Source: Baylisascaris procyonis (taxonomy: Eukaryota > Nematoda > Chromadorea > Rhabditida > Ascarididae). From it: a DNA stretch of 64,000 nucleotides. The notes beneath the pieces are model-generated. The model did no database searches, was not told where the DNA came from, and saw only the letters and a list, made by a program, of their open reading frames with translations. Positions 1 to 12,050 of the stretch are shown here, one piece after another. Every line of letters starts with the position of its first letter. The first letter of the stretch is position 1. The position numbers were made by a program, and so were the translations under genes. The stretch is taken from positions 682,001 through 746,000 of the forward strand of contig JAZARR010000213.1 in the NCBI GenBank assembly GCA_037389465.1. Direction: 5' to 3'.

Positions 1-1190
1 TTGTTTAAAATGTTTGAAGGAAACAAATAAACAGAGATGAAAGCTGTTATTTTTATTCATATTTAGCAGTTATCGTCATTTTTACTGCGATAGTGATCAC
101 TTGATATGATAACGGATGTGCATTTTGAATCAGCTCTTCTGTTATCCTGGCAGGCTATCCTATCCTTATCCGTCAGATCCCACTGTTGGCTATCTATCCA
201 TCATCCATTCATTACTAGAATTTAATGAAATTGAATTTTTTTAGAGATGTGGAAAACTTTACAAGAGGAACGATCAGAAATGTGGCTGTTGCGTCCACAT
301 CAAATGTATGTTTTATTTGTTTGTTTTTTAATGTCATTGAATAATTCTGTTTCAATTTTGCTTATAATATGCATCAATTCTGTCGAAGTTTCAAATTACT
401 TAGTGACTAAAAAATTGCCCTGAGAAGGGGAAAGTGGCTTCCGCTTTGGTTTAAATATCACTCGGTGGGAATATAGGTGGCAACAAATGTCGAAAAATTT
501 TTATCGTAGAATAAAATATTATGAGTTTATTTTTATGAATGGAATTAGGCGAGAAACGACGAGAGGGCTAATGCATCACTTAAAGATGTTACGTTCACAA
601 AGAAATTCAGTTGAGAAAAGGAGAAGAATTCTCGGGATGTGAATATAAAAACAATTTTTGATTATTGATTATTGCTTATCCACTTCACTATGGTCTATCG
701 CATTTCTATTACTTGCATTTCCCATTTAAAACGTCATTCTAAAAAGCTGAAAGTAGGGTTATTTTCTTTTATTCAAGCTTCATTCTTGACTTCATGTTTT
801 GATGATTTTTTACTTCATTTTATAATAGGTTCTTTGCTATGCAAATTTGTTATGAGTCTATATATTCAGATGCTGTTATTGATTGTAGACCTTTCCGAAC
901 AGGCGCTCTTATGCCATTTTTAATTGGAAAATGGTTTCGTCTTGCCGAAGGGGTTTCATCGACCAGGGTTAAAATTTAGTGAAAATAAGTTGTGAGGTCA
1001 CTAGGATTCCAAAATTGAGCTTTTTACCCTCATGGGGTAGTGCAAGGAGGCGCAGGACAGGGATGGAAGAAGGCAGCCATGCGTGTGGTCACTAGGATTC
1101 ACTATATGAATGGAGGGATAACCTCATGGATCATATCGCTGCACAATTCCTCTTATCTTTTTTTAGCCATAAGAGTGCAAAAGTTTTTAG
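1..1190. other. Mostly non-coding leader with one candidate exon
   Basis: No firm gene is seen here. A possible small + strand exon lies at 245-305, after a tttttttag acceptor and before a gtatgt donor. Its best reading starts MWKTLQEERSEMW and ends in phase 2. That phase does not fit the preferred reading of the next exon at 1191, so it is not joined to that gene. The rest is AT-rich and has stops in all frames. Confidence 0.3.
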
Positions 1191-2519
1191 ATGGGCTCTG
1201 CAACAGTTATCGAAGCCAGGAATGAGTCAACAACGTCTGAAACGAATGCAGATCGCATCAAAAGGTTGGGATATGCAAGGCGTGCACTTGTACGCTCAGT
1301 GCAACTCAATGCCATCACTTCGGCATTACCGTTATTACATCGTGGAGTACAAACACGTGGTGTTGCTCTCGCTTATCCACGTCTGCGACAGGCGACTAAC
1401 ACACGTATTTCATATCTGATCAGACTTGCTCTACAACATCTGGCTTCAACTGATCGCGGAGGTATGATTTAGAGGAACTTTATATTGTCACGTTGTCATT
1501 CATATAAATAGAGTGGTTTTTGTTACAAGCAAGGAAAAGGGAGGTAGACAAGGGTGGAAGAGGTCGAAGAACATTCCCAGAAGTGGGGGAGGGGGTAACT
1601 GTGAGGTGATATATTCTAGTACTTTCTAAGTTCCCATATTGTTTTAATTTTAGGTGCACCATTTCAGCATCATACAAATAGCTCTTCCACATTCCGTTTC
1701 GTCATTTTCAGTCCTATCCATTACAAATATATTGAATTAAATAAACAAGCAATAAAGCGGTAAAATTAAAGTTTTATTTAAATTCGGTGATGTTGGTATA
1801 TTAATGAATTTTGCTTTTATTTTACAGATTTATTATTGCGTGGTTTAATTCAATGTCCCGTAGAGCGTGTTGAGGCAATACTCGCCGAATGTTTAAATGG
1901 GTCGTTTGCGATGAGCCGAGTGGGACACAACAATATGGAACATCAAGGCGATGTAAGAAAATTTGAAACATTCATAAAGTTGTTGATGATTCAGAACAAA
2001 TTTTTTCTCTTCACATGAAGAGATGGATCAAAGCAAAATGTTCACCTGAGATAGGTTATATCGAAATGAATGTTTAAAGATTCATGTAAATAAATCATGG
2101 TAAATAATAAAATATCATGATATCTCACTATCCTTTTCCCATTGTTCCTCTTTTTCTCAACATTAGTTTTTTTTTCAACCATTATGTGTGTCTATTTTCA
2201 TTGTGAGTCGAAAAGCTCTTCCTCAATATAAACAGCAATACCTTTGCTATTTCGAAGCAGTGAAACCTAATAAGTCTCATTTATAAGTCCCATTTTCAGA
2301 GATGTTATTTTTTAAGAACATTGGCTGCAGGTTTTGATGGGTTGCATTTTAAAGGTGCAAACAAATCGAGCGGTAGGCTTTGTGACGCATCGAAAGCGAC
2401 GTGCTCTTGAGAGAAGTGAGGAAGCTGTGGCGGTGGTGCAATGGCCGATGATGTTATTGAAGTCGATTCCACAAGGGACAAAGCTCAATGTTGAAAAGTA
2501 CCACCTTTACTGCTCTTGA
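1191..2519 (+). CDS. Three-exon gene of unknown function
   Basis: Three exons join with matching phases: 1191-1461 (acceptor tttttag directly before an ATG), 1828-1952 (acceptor ttttacag, donor gtaaga) and 2331-2519 (acceptor ctgcag, ending in TGA). The product is about 194 residues. It opens MGSATVIEARNESTTSET and is then basic and Leu/Arg-rich (RIKRLGYARRALVR), with a helix-like middle (ISYLIRLALQHLAS) and a Val-rich end (EEAVAVVQWPMMLLKSIPQG). I do not recognise the family; no signal peptide or membrane segment is evident. The acceptor touching the ATG means the first exon could be trans-spliced or could continue from an exon further upstream. A second frame of the first exon is also open for about 85 codons, but its phase does not carry into exon 2. 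Confidence 0.5.
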
Positions 2520-2660
2520 ATAGCATCGTTATATGGAATTCACGAAGAGAAGAAAAGCGGTTTTTAGATCTCGAGAGATTTGCATGTGGTGGGGTTGCAT
2601 TTTAGAATTAACTGAGGTAAGATCGATCATCGACGTAAACCCGATGAGATTGCGTCAAAA

Positions 2661-2992
2661 GGTCATTTGATCCGGTCCTAGTGGATCAACGATCATTTGT
2701 TCTGATCCTAATGGATCACCGGGTCATTTGGTCCGGTCCAAATGGATCAACGATCATTTGGTCCGGTCCTATTGGATCCACGGTCATTTGATCCGGTCGC
2801 AACGGATCATCCGGTCATTTCATCCGGTCCCAGGGGATCATCCGGTCATTTGATCCGGTCCTAGTGGATCAACGGCCATTTGATTCGGTCCTAATGGATA
2901 ATCCGGTCATTTGATCCGGTCCTAACGGATCAACGGTCATTTGGTCTGGTCCTAATGGATCAAGGTCATTTGATCAGGTCCTAGCTGTTGCA
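2661..2992. repeat. Minisatellite of about 30-bp hairpin units
   Basis: About eleven degenerate tandem units of 28-31 bp follow the pattern GGTCATTTGATCC, GGTCCTAATGGATCA, AC. Inside each unit TGATCC and GGATCA are inverted repeats, so a unit can fold into a short hairpin. Units differ by scattered substitutions and 1-3 base length changes. The array lies about 140 bases after the preceding coding region. It is unlike a CRISPR array because there are no unique spacers. Confidence 0.85.
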
Positions 2993-5690
2993 TACGTAGT
3001 AGCCTTAGTTTTAAAATTTCTCTGCAAACGTCGAAGTTTCCGCATTCGCGAGGTATGATATTACGCATTTATAAGTGATTGCTCTAGAAGTAATTTACTA
3101 GTACGCCATGGAGGGAGTGTGCACAGTCGTTTCTTTTAGGGGAAAGGAAGGTGAAAGATTGCAATGTTATGAGCGGCAGAGAAAGGAAAATGCAGTTCGT
3201 TGAGCGCATTTTAGAATGGGTCAAGATTGTAATGGGTACTTTTTTATCATTTCTTTCTTTGCCGAGTGGAAAAGTTTTCTCCTCAGATATTCTCAGGTAA
3301 CAGGTGTTTTTGAGAAAAAACGCCATTTCTATAGAAGAAGGTTTTTTTGTTAGCGATGTTAGAAGGCCATTTTTACTACAATTATAGAGGTTTATTTACA
3401 GTTGGCATCCAATTTAATTCGTATTTATGCACGACCACATTTTAGATGCTACTACCAACACTACCATATCTTCTATTTTATCTCAGCATCTCACCCACTT
3501 TCCTTCATTCTATATTTTCGTATGTAAATGCAGTGTTCTATCACAATAAGTGAACGTGATATTTATTTCCTTTTAAAATCTAAATGTTGAGGTAGAGGAT
3601 TCAGGTGCAGTTGTTGAATTGTTCTTTTATTTGTATTAATTAAATTTTTATACTAGATGAGGAAGTGATTTCTGTGGTTCCTTTATTATCCTGCCAACTT
3701 CTTGTCTGAAGTGAGTATTTGCAGTTGGAAGGTAAATCTGTTACTTACGCCTATGTCACCGTTATTCATATTGCAATGTGACAAATGTGATCTATGGAGA
3801 TCGATATCAGCTCATTATTGGCAACAGTTTCGTCTATGTCCTCAGTGTTTTCAAAGTAAGTTGTTTAATTGATTTTCGAGCGATACTCTGGATGATTTTC
3901 CTCTCTCTCTTCCCTCCCTCCTTCTCCCAATTCCGCAATGACTTTGTCTTCGAGGAAGGGGGGGATGGGGAGTTTTTTTTCATGGAAACATAATCACACA
4001 TATTTTCGTGGTTTTTTAAAAATCAGTTTCAGTTTTGAATAGATTCGTATTACATTGTTGGTTTATTGCAACTTCCATAAAACGAGTGAACTTTCGGAAG
4101 GGGGGGGGGGGGGGGAGGGAAGGGGAGTCGCATTATTCCTTGCTTTTGGCACATTTAGATTTGGTCGCTCTTTCTTTGTTGGTTTTCACTGACCTGAAAA
4201 GTTTGGAAGTTTCCACGAATTATTTTTAACTTTCATTCAGGCTATTTTTTGTTTGTTTATTTTGTCACCCGAGGTATCCGTAGGCGGTTTTTATTTAATT
4301 TTTTATTTTTTTATTTATTGTGTAATAAATTTCAGGTATATTTTTTACTCCCTTTGTTTAATAATTACGTTTAATTACAATGCTTTTATTTTGGTGGCAG
4401 AGATTGTCCTAATATCGGAAATTAGATGTAGTGAATAGATGTGATCTTGTCTTTTAAGGTCTCTAAAATATCTGAAGTTTTCAACTTATCTGATTGCTGC
4501 TTTTGTTTTGAGAATGTGAGAATTGGCAGCCTTTCTTTTTCATCCTCCTCTGTCTTTATAATCGAATGTCGCTATTTCCCTTAATCATAATCGAATGACG
4601 AGGGGAAATTCTTTATTTACGCATAATTTTAACGTTGTATTCCTTTTAATTTCCTTTAATTTCTTTTCAGAGAAGATAAAATCGTCATTGGCAATAAATT
4701 GTTATTTTATTTTCAAATGTGATGAGGTAAGTAATTTGTTTTTGTTTTCCTTTATCATTCAACTCTAAGAGTATAAAATTTTAGACGTAATGGTTTCAAT
4801 AGAGCTCTTTTCTAAGTGATTGTTTTCTATCTAGATTTTTTAAGTGTCTTATTACTTTTATATACATACATAGAGACCACTTGTTTTGAGGTAGGTGTTT
4901 ATCGATCTGTTAGTGCACGGTGCCCTATTCCCCATCTTTCCCCTCTTCCCCCCCTCCCTTCTCTCACCTCACCCATCCGACGTTCTCCAGCCCCTTGTTT
5001 TGAGGTAGATGTTTATTGAGCTGTTAGTGCACGAGTTCCGAATGTGTAACCATTATGACGTGTCTTATTTAATATAACGAGAAAAAATCAACTTTTTTTA
5101 AAGTTGCATCGCTGAGTGGTAATGTTTTTCCAGGAAGGTGCCGGGAATGTCTACTTGCTGTTTCCGCTTGCGCTTATGGTAAAAATTTTTCTTTTCTTCT
5201 TATTGATAAGTCTTCAGGTACAGTTATTGTTATATTTGATAAATTTGCCTGTATAAGTGGGTTTTTTTGCATTTTCCAAAGTAGACGTCTACTGTTAGCC
5301 ATATCTTTTTGTTTTTTTTTTTTTTGAACTTTTGAACTTATTTTTGCATTTTCAACGTGGAGTTGATGTTGATATCAATTCTATCGGCCATATATATTAA
5401 ATTGCAATAATATCGCTTGTTCTATCTTTGCAGCTGCTATTCGTCAGTTGAGTGTTCTTTTCGTTTAGCTGGAAGTTGAGAATAGAATCGAAATTGCACA
5501 AACATTTTGAGCACTAGTTGAACGCATGTGTTGAATTTGGAATATGAATATGATTGTGTCTTCCTCTGAAGTAGTAGAATTTAGGAATCGCGAGTTGTTT
5601 TATAATTGGAATAAAAATTTAGTTTTAAGTGGTCATTAAAATCGCATAGTTTAAAGACTGCTCAATTAAGTTGTATCGTTATTTGTGAGT
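2993..5690. other. Intergenic or intronic AT-rich DNA
   Basis: No supported exon is seen. The stretch contains a 17-G run near 4099-4115, a polypyrimidine tract near 4920-4990 and a 40-bp direct repeat listed separately. Short open stretches here lack paired splice sites and have low-complexity Phe/Leu/Tyr composition typical of chance reading frames in AT-rich DNA. Confidence 0.5.
4880..5033. repeat. 40-bp direct repeat flanking a polypyrimidine tract
   Basis: The segments 4880-4919 and 4994-5033 differ at only three positions over 40 bases (core ttgttttgaggtag, then ctgttagtgcacg). Between them lies a 74-base C/T-rich segment. This could be a local duplication or the footprint of an insertion with long flanking repeats; the central segment itself shows no element features. 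Confidence 0.7.
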
Positions 5691-6328
5691 ATGTTGAATG
5701 ATGTTTGCTTGAACGATTGCATTAAGGCGTTCTATATCAATGGACTGCCAGAGAGCCCATCGGAAGCGGCTGTAATTTGGCGGAATGGATTACCACACAC
5801 GCAGAGAATGAAGCTTAATAAAGCTATTAAGGTAACGTTGCGTTATTAAACGCTGGATGTTATTTCATTGTTGTTTTAAGTTTATTACCGACGCATATTG
5901 GGCTAATAGTAGAAATTTGTGAAGGAAAGTTTTGTTGTACATATTGGATGTAATTTCAGGTTTTTTTCATATGGTTACTAAAAGCTTTAGGTTATTATTC
6001 TTCCTGATGGAAAAAAATTTCGCTGCCAGAAGCGTATAAGGATTGCTTCAAAAAATATTTGAGTAAGATGGTCACTAGAATTTGAATATAAAGCTAGATT
6101 TAAATCGCATGATGTAAAGTTAAAGGGTTGTTGTATGATTAGTGCTATATATTGTTGCTGATATCAGTCATTTGCATCGTTATGTAGTATATTAGCATAT
6201 GTTTATATTTTCAGGAAGAGATGCTGCAGCCGTACACTTTTACTTTAAAGGAAGTGAAAGTACGATGGTGTAATGAAGGGAATGTGGTTTTGGAAGTGAT
6301 GCACTTAAAGAATGCATTTGCCAGTTAA
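5691..6328 (+). CDS. Two-exon small protein, unknown function
   Basis: Exon 1 (5691-5831, donor AAG/gtaacg) and exon 2 (6215-6328, acceptor tattttcag, stop TAA) join in phase 0. They give an 84-residue protein, starting MLNDVCLNDCIKAFYINGLP and ending VVLEVMHLKNAFAS. The first exon holds the segment ESPSEAAVIWRNGLPHTQRM; the second is rich in Glu, Lys and Val. No signal peptide or membrane helix is seen and I do not recognise the family. The start is uncertain: an attaag acceptor before the codons for AFYING could instead join this exon to one upstream. The stop overlaps a gttaag donor-like sequence, so the gene could also continue. Confidence 0.45.
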
Positions 6329-9300
6329 GTAACACTTCGTCGCCGGCTTCAAGGGTTTCTTTCGGTTTCTTGTTGAATTACTTCTGTTCTTTTATTCTTG
6401 AATTATTCTCCTTTTTTCGAAGGTTTATGGATGAGAGGGGAGGGGAAATAGGAAGGAGTTGGATGATTAAGTTGCAGTCAAGAGGATAAAAATCCTAATG
6501 GCTTGTTTCATTGCATTTGATGATAGCATTATGCCCTTTATTCATTTCTTAGAGAGACAACTTTTCTTTCTGTTTGCTCTCTGAAGATTGCAGTCGGCGA
6601 AGAACACTTCCTGGGGAAATCTAATTGATGGTGTTTATGATTTTCTGAATGGTTTTCTCTTGGTCGAGGAGTGCAAACTCCAATATAATCAAATGAATAT
6701 GATTTTAATTACTTTACTCTCTTTATATGACTTTTTTTGTCGAAATATTTCGTGTTTATTGCGATCACTTGTATTATAGTTTGCACTTTGTTGTGCTATT
6801 GATTTATAGTGAGTTGTTCTTTAATGGTAATCATACGTTATATCAGCAGATCATTGATTACGTGCTTGGTGATCGATTATATGATTCAGTAAGATGCCTT
6901 TGTTTTGTTTAGTAGCAGTCGATGCCAGTTTGTCTTTTTTGAGCGGTGAGTGGGGGCAGTGATCTCTGCTTCGAAGGTTCGTTGTTAACGTGCATTTGTG
7001 AATTGATTACTCTTATGTTTATTCCTTTTCTTTTTCAATTTTTTAGTGAAAATTTTCCCGTGTAATTTCTTCGGGGATTTTTTCTTTCTAAGCAACTTTA
7101 ATTTCTATACTTTGTGAGCATATATTATTGATTTGTGCAATGTAATTGCTTAAAAAACATGCTTTTTGTACATTTATTCATTTATTATCTTCTATTACCT
7201 CCACTACTATTAGGATTTTTATTCGATTTGCTTTATTGCTGTGAATCAAATCGATCATTCTTCTTAGATGAGATATTTTTCTTATATTTTTTTGTTGAAT
7301 TGAGTTCATATTCTTTTTTTTGCGCTGTTCGAAAATATATGCATAATCTATCAAGCAATTCAGTCTTTAAGTACCTCTCTCATAGATTTTCCCAAATTTA
7401 TGGGAATTGCAAGTATATATATATGAATTGGCATCGATATTTTTGATAAAGATTCTCTGCTGGCAAAATTGTCTATGAAAATATTTTCTAGCTAAGATGA
7501 GAATTGAGGTTGATTGTTCGTTATGAGGTTTTTTGTGTAAATAATGAGCAGAAGTGGATGTGAACCTCTGAGTCGGAATGTGTTTATTTGTATATTTTTA
7601 CGCAAGGGTATGGTTAATTGTTATTATATAAATAAAATTTCGTTTTATTTATTTCTGCATTCGCGGTACCATCTTTCGTTCTTTCGTAATCAATCATTTT
7701 TCTGCTGCTGCTTTCATCTTGTATACTGATCTCATAAATCAGCTGAGTAGGCTTCGCAGTTTTCATATCTCTTATAGTTTGGTGGCGACTGGGTGGATGG
7801 GGGAGGGGAGGGGGAATGTTGATTAGAGGTCATCTAGAAGGAAGTAAACAACCGAATCGGAAGTGGAATTTCGATTTTTTTTTAAATGACGTAATCTGCA
7901 TCGCAACGATTCGATAAAATATTTCGATTCATCACAAATTTCCTACTGATTTTACATAGAAAAGATTGAAATTTGTAATTTATGATTGTTTGGAATGCAA
8001 ATGTTCACTTCATAGTCTTTTTTTATTAATAAGTCTTCAGTGGATAGGCCGCTAGTAGTTGCAGTATAGTTGCGCGTTATCAGCTTATCATAGAAAATAG
8101 GACTCTGACCCATCATCTCCGATACACGCTCAGCACAGGTAGCGTTCAGCATATCACTCCACAAATCACATTCAATAGGTTAGAATGCCCCGGGTATGCT
8201 CCGTTAGCCAAGAAAAAACGAGCCCGGGACCAGGGGACAACCATAAATTGTTAGAGGCCTAGAATGCACTGGAACTTAGAATAATTCAGCTGATTCATAG
8301 TGTAGATCAACTATGGTCAAGTGTATCAGCTGTAGGTGCTGCATGCCACTGCCCGTCAAGAAAGCGCCCACTTTGAACAGTGTAGTGCAATCATTAGGAC
8401 GTTATTATGTTTGGTTGTCCAACCCGGCTATGACTTCACTGGAAGTAACGATTGACTTCACTCTTGGATTTTGCGTTATTATTTTTAACCATCGAAATTT
8501 TATCTTTCCATCGGAATCTCCATTAAATTTTGCAGTCTTTCTTATAAAACTGATAAGGTGCTCATCAAAGAATGCATTTTTTTGCTGACGATTGGTGTAA
8601 TACTCATTGATCACTTTAAAAAACATTCTAAACGTCGTGCTATATTGCTACGTTCAAATATTCATGCAAGAGGTTGACCTTGATGATTGCAAATCTTCAT
8701 TATTATATCGGCCTTTCAAATATCTCCAATGGTTAGGCTTTTATGCATGATTTAATCGATGAGCAAAAATGCAAAATTTACGTTTTCTTGGCGCGTTTTC
8801 CCACCAAAATGGAAATTATGCACTAGCGAATAGGGGATTAATTGGTAGATCTAGTTGCATACAAATATCACCTCGCCTTATTACAACCCAACTCTTGTTA
8901 GTCATATGTGTGCATGCGTCATTCTGTTCTCGATCGTCATCGGCGAGTGGTCGTCTGTCTTTAGCGGAGCGTATCGTGGTGGTATTTGAGTCGGATACGA
9001 GGTCTATTGGTTTCTTTGCTAATGTGTTTCATATTTTTTGGTGTGTTCGACCCCATGAGTACTTACTATGGGCATCTTGCAGCACTTGGCATGTGTCTGT
9101 CTGTCGGTGCTTGTCTGTTTGTGGGCGTAAGTAGGTGTCTCTCCGTTAATATCTCCTCGACGTTCACTGAAGATAGCTAGACTTGTAAAACTTGACAACC
9201 ACAACTGAATTCTAAGTTTAGAATCCCGTTTCTGGTGGTTGTACAAACTTATATCTGAGAAAACAATACGGGTGTGGGCAATGCAGCGCTTTCGATGTCC

Positions 9301-9911
9301 CCATCTACCATTACACATTCGACTGCATATGTTCCAACGTCGACGGGGAGCCTCATGCACATATCGTGATCAGCATAGAGCAATCCCTAAAGAGGAGCGC
9401 TGACCCCGTCCATATATCTTGGGTGTCTTCAACGGGACCCCTACCATGAAACATAAAGTGGTCAGTGACCATTTGTATATTGTTTGTTCTAAACGCAGCA
9501 TGTTAAATATAGATAATGCGAAGTAGTTTGCAGTAAACAATAGTGGCGCATTCCATCGAGTAGCTCATTTAATGAGTAGAAATTTCGTGGAATTTCCTTA
9601 TTGTTCACACAAATTAGTGGGTGTTTGAGTAAAACGATTGTGTGTTCGGGTACAATCTACCAGTACTGCGATTTTGTCTTCGGTTATAATCCACCGGTGA
9701 AGCGATTCCAGGTTCAGGTACTATCTATCGCTGTAGCGATTATGGGTTTGGGTATAAGCTACCAATATAGGTACAATATTTAGAGGTGAGCAGACGTAAA
9801 AAACGCGTACCTATTGTGTTGGTCGATTTGTATCGCTTAACGGTGGTTTATCATCGAACATTTTTTTGCATAAAATTCAAAAATAAGTTGAATAATTATC
9901 ATTTTTAAAAC
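6329..9911. other. Non-coding DNA, no supported gene
   Basis: No exon with matching splice sites and credible composition was found. Two - strand open stretches near 7952-8164 and 8405-8626 have protein-like composition (for example KIKFRWLKIITQNPRVKS). They end at stops without splice signals and match no family I know; they may be remnants of an old element. Near 9617-9780 there is a weak repeat, listed separately. Confidence 0.45.
9617..9780. repeat. Degenerate tandem repeat, about 45-bp units
   Basis: Three to four diverged units can be aligned by the recurring motifs ttcgggtacaatctacca, ttcggttataatccacc, ttcaggtactatctatc and tttgggtataagctacca, each followed by a gcgatt-like block. 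It lies 130 bases upstream of the first BTB exon. The motif order is clear by eye, but the unit ends are not. Confidence 0.5.
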
Positions 9912-12017
9912 ATGCAAAAAGCAAAAATCGAATTCAGCATGATTCGTTGTGTATCAACAAATCTCAATGCACATCTCATACGAGTTGGTGAATATCTACG
10001 CAAGAGTCGTGCATCATTTGATCAACGATTTGTCGATGTTGAGATTGTATGTGACAAACAAAAAGATTATGTGCACTCTTTAGTCGCCAATGTACATTCA
10101 TCTTTTGTTCGTGAGGTAATTTTTTAGATTATAAGATCCCTATAATTTGGATTATTATACAGTTTTAAAGCTTAATTTAGTAGATTTTATACTAGAGATA
10201 ATTGTTGTTTAGCTTAAACTACTCGTAATAGTAGCTAATGTTTTTGGTCGTGAAGCGATTATCTCATAGAGCGCTTTCATAATAGCAATAATAATAATAA
10301 AAATAAAAAAAATAAAAATTAATAGTAAGGCAGTAGTTGTAGTTGTTGTTGTAATGCTCTTATTGATGACTATTTTAATTTGAATATTAACATGTGGATA
10401 TAAAGAATTTACAATTACTATATTATTTCCTTACAGTTTTATAATTTTTGCATAGATTACTTATTTTTCTAATTCGATATATTGTTGCAGGTATTTATTA
10501 ATTTCGTTTTAATTAATTTTTATACGTATATTGGAGCAAAAAAATTACAAGTTTTCATAGTTAAAGGCTTTTTTATAGGCTATGAACAACATATCACCAC
10601 CGTTTAGAATTATTATGAATGGCTATCGGGCACAATCGATATCTCGCATTATTGACTGGATGTACTCGGGAGAGGTTCGTATCTTACATGTAAACATTTT
10701 AACATGCCATTTGCGCCTAATTTTTGAGAATCTGCCGAATTTAGACGACTTCTAAATGGGATTCATGTGGAGCATTCTAATATATTTTTGCGTTCACCGG
10801 TTGGTCCGGCTGTTATTTGATTGATCGTTCCTATGAACTCAAATAAAATATGTAAATAAACTTACATCGAGATTGCGCTTTACCTAATAGGTCGATGTGG
10901 GAATATTTATAATTATGAAGCTATAGGATTGATCGGGCGACTAAATGTATGAATGAAGGGCAGTGATTTCTGCATAATTAAATATGATATTATAAATTGG
11001 TGTGTGCAAAATTTATGCACTTGTAGATGGGGGATGATTGTTTTTTTTTAGTAGCGGTAACTTAGAAATTAAGCGCTTTAGGATAAAGAAAAAAGCATCA
11101 ATGAGCGTTTCAAAAATGACCAGCCCAATCGAATGAATCAAATTGCATCAAAAAAAATTCGAAGAAAAATTATTGAAAAGAAATTCCTCTGAAATTTATT
11201 TATCATATCGTCTTATTTAGTTATAATCTAAAAATTATTTATTGTATTGATAAATTAAATATCCACTGAATATTTATTACAGTTTAAATGCTATGATCAT
11301 AGACGATATTACTTTGCCTTTACAGTGTAAATATTTATACATTGGTAACTGCATTGTTGCCTTTCATACCTCATTCTCGGAAGCGAGCCGTTTTGGGGAT
11401 GAGGAAATTTGCCCCTCATCACGTTCTTCACCTTCTTGCTGATTCCTTCCACTTAGATAGATGCTTATGCTAAACTTTCACTTGTAAACATTATGCATAT
11501 TGACAGTCATTACTAGTAGCTGTTCTTACACCTTTTGAAATATCGTGTATAGTTCGATAGGACATATACACTTAGCATGAAAGTTACATTCAACGATTTT
11601 TTTTTTTTTGAACCTTAAAGCTCATATCTAAAGAACTTATTTATCAAAAATGGTATTTTCCATGATTTGATTGTCGAGTGAAATGAATGAATTTATAGAT
11701 TGAATTCAACGTCGAACATTTGGTTGATTATTTGGCTATCACCGCTGCATTGGGTATTGAAGAACTTCACACCGAATTGCAGTCGTATCTCTTACAACTT
11801 GCGATCACTCATTCATATCTTCGTGTTCCGTGTATCAACATCGCGTTTCAACCTCACTATAAGGTAGGCAGAACAATTTTTATCGATTTCGGCACCAATA
11901 AGAATTTTTCAGTTCAGATGCTTTTCTAAACTGATTGCAATATTGCCTACAGATCAATTGAAATCGATAAGAGAATGATCACCTATTGAAGTAATCGTAA
12001 ACGGCCGTAAAGACCCT

Positions 12018-12050
<33 letters not shown>

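Noticed and set aside
1126..1419. Alternative frame of the first gene's exon 1, open 97 codons
   Set aside because: It stops before the donor, and the competing frame joins exons 2 and 3 in phase.
2661..2992. CRISPR-like look of the regular repeat
   Set aside because: There are no unique spacers, the units are contiguous and degenerate, and the context is eukaryotic.
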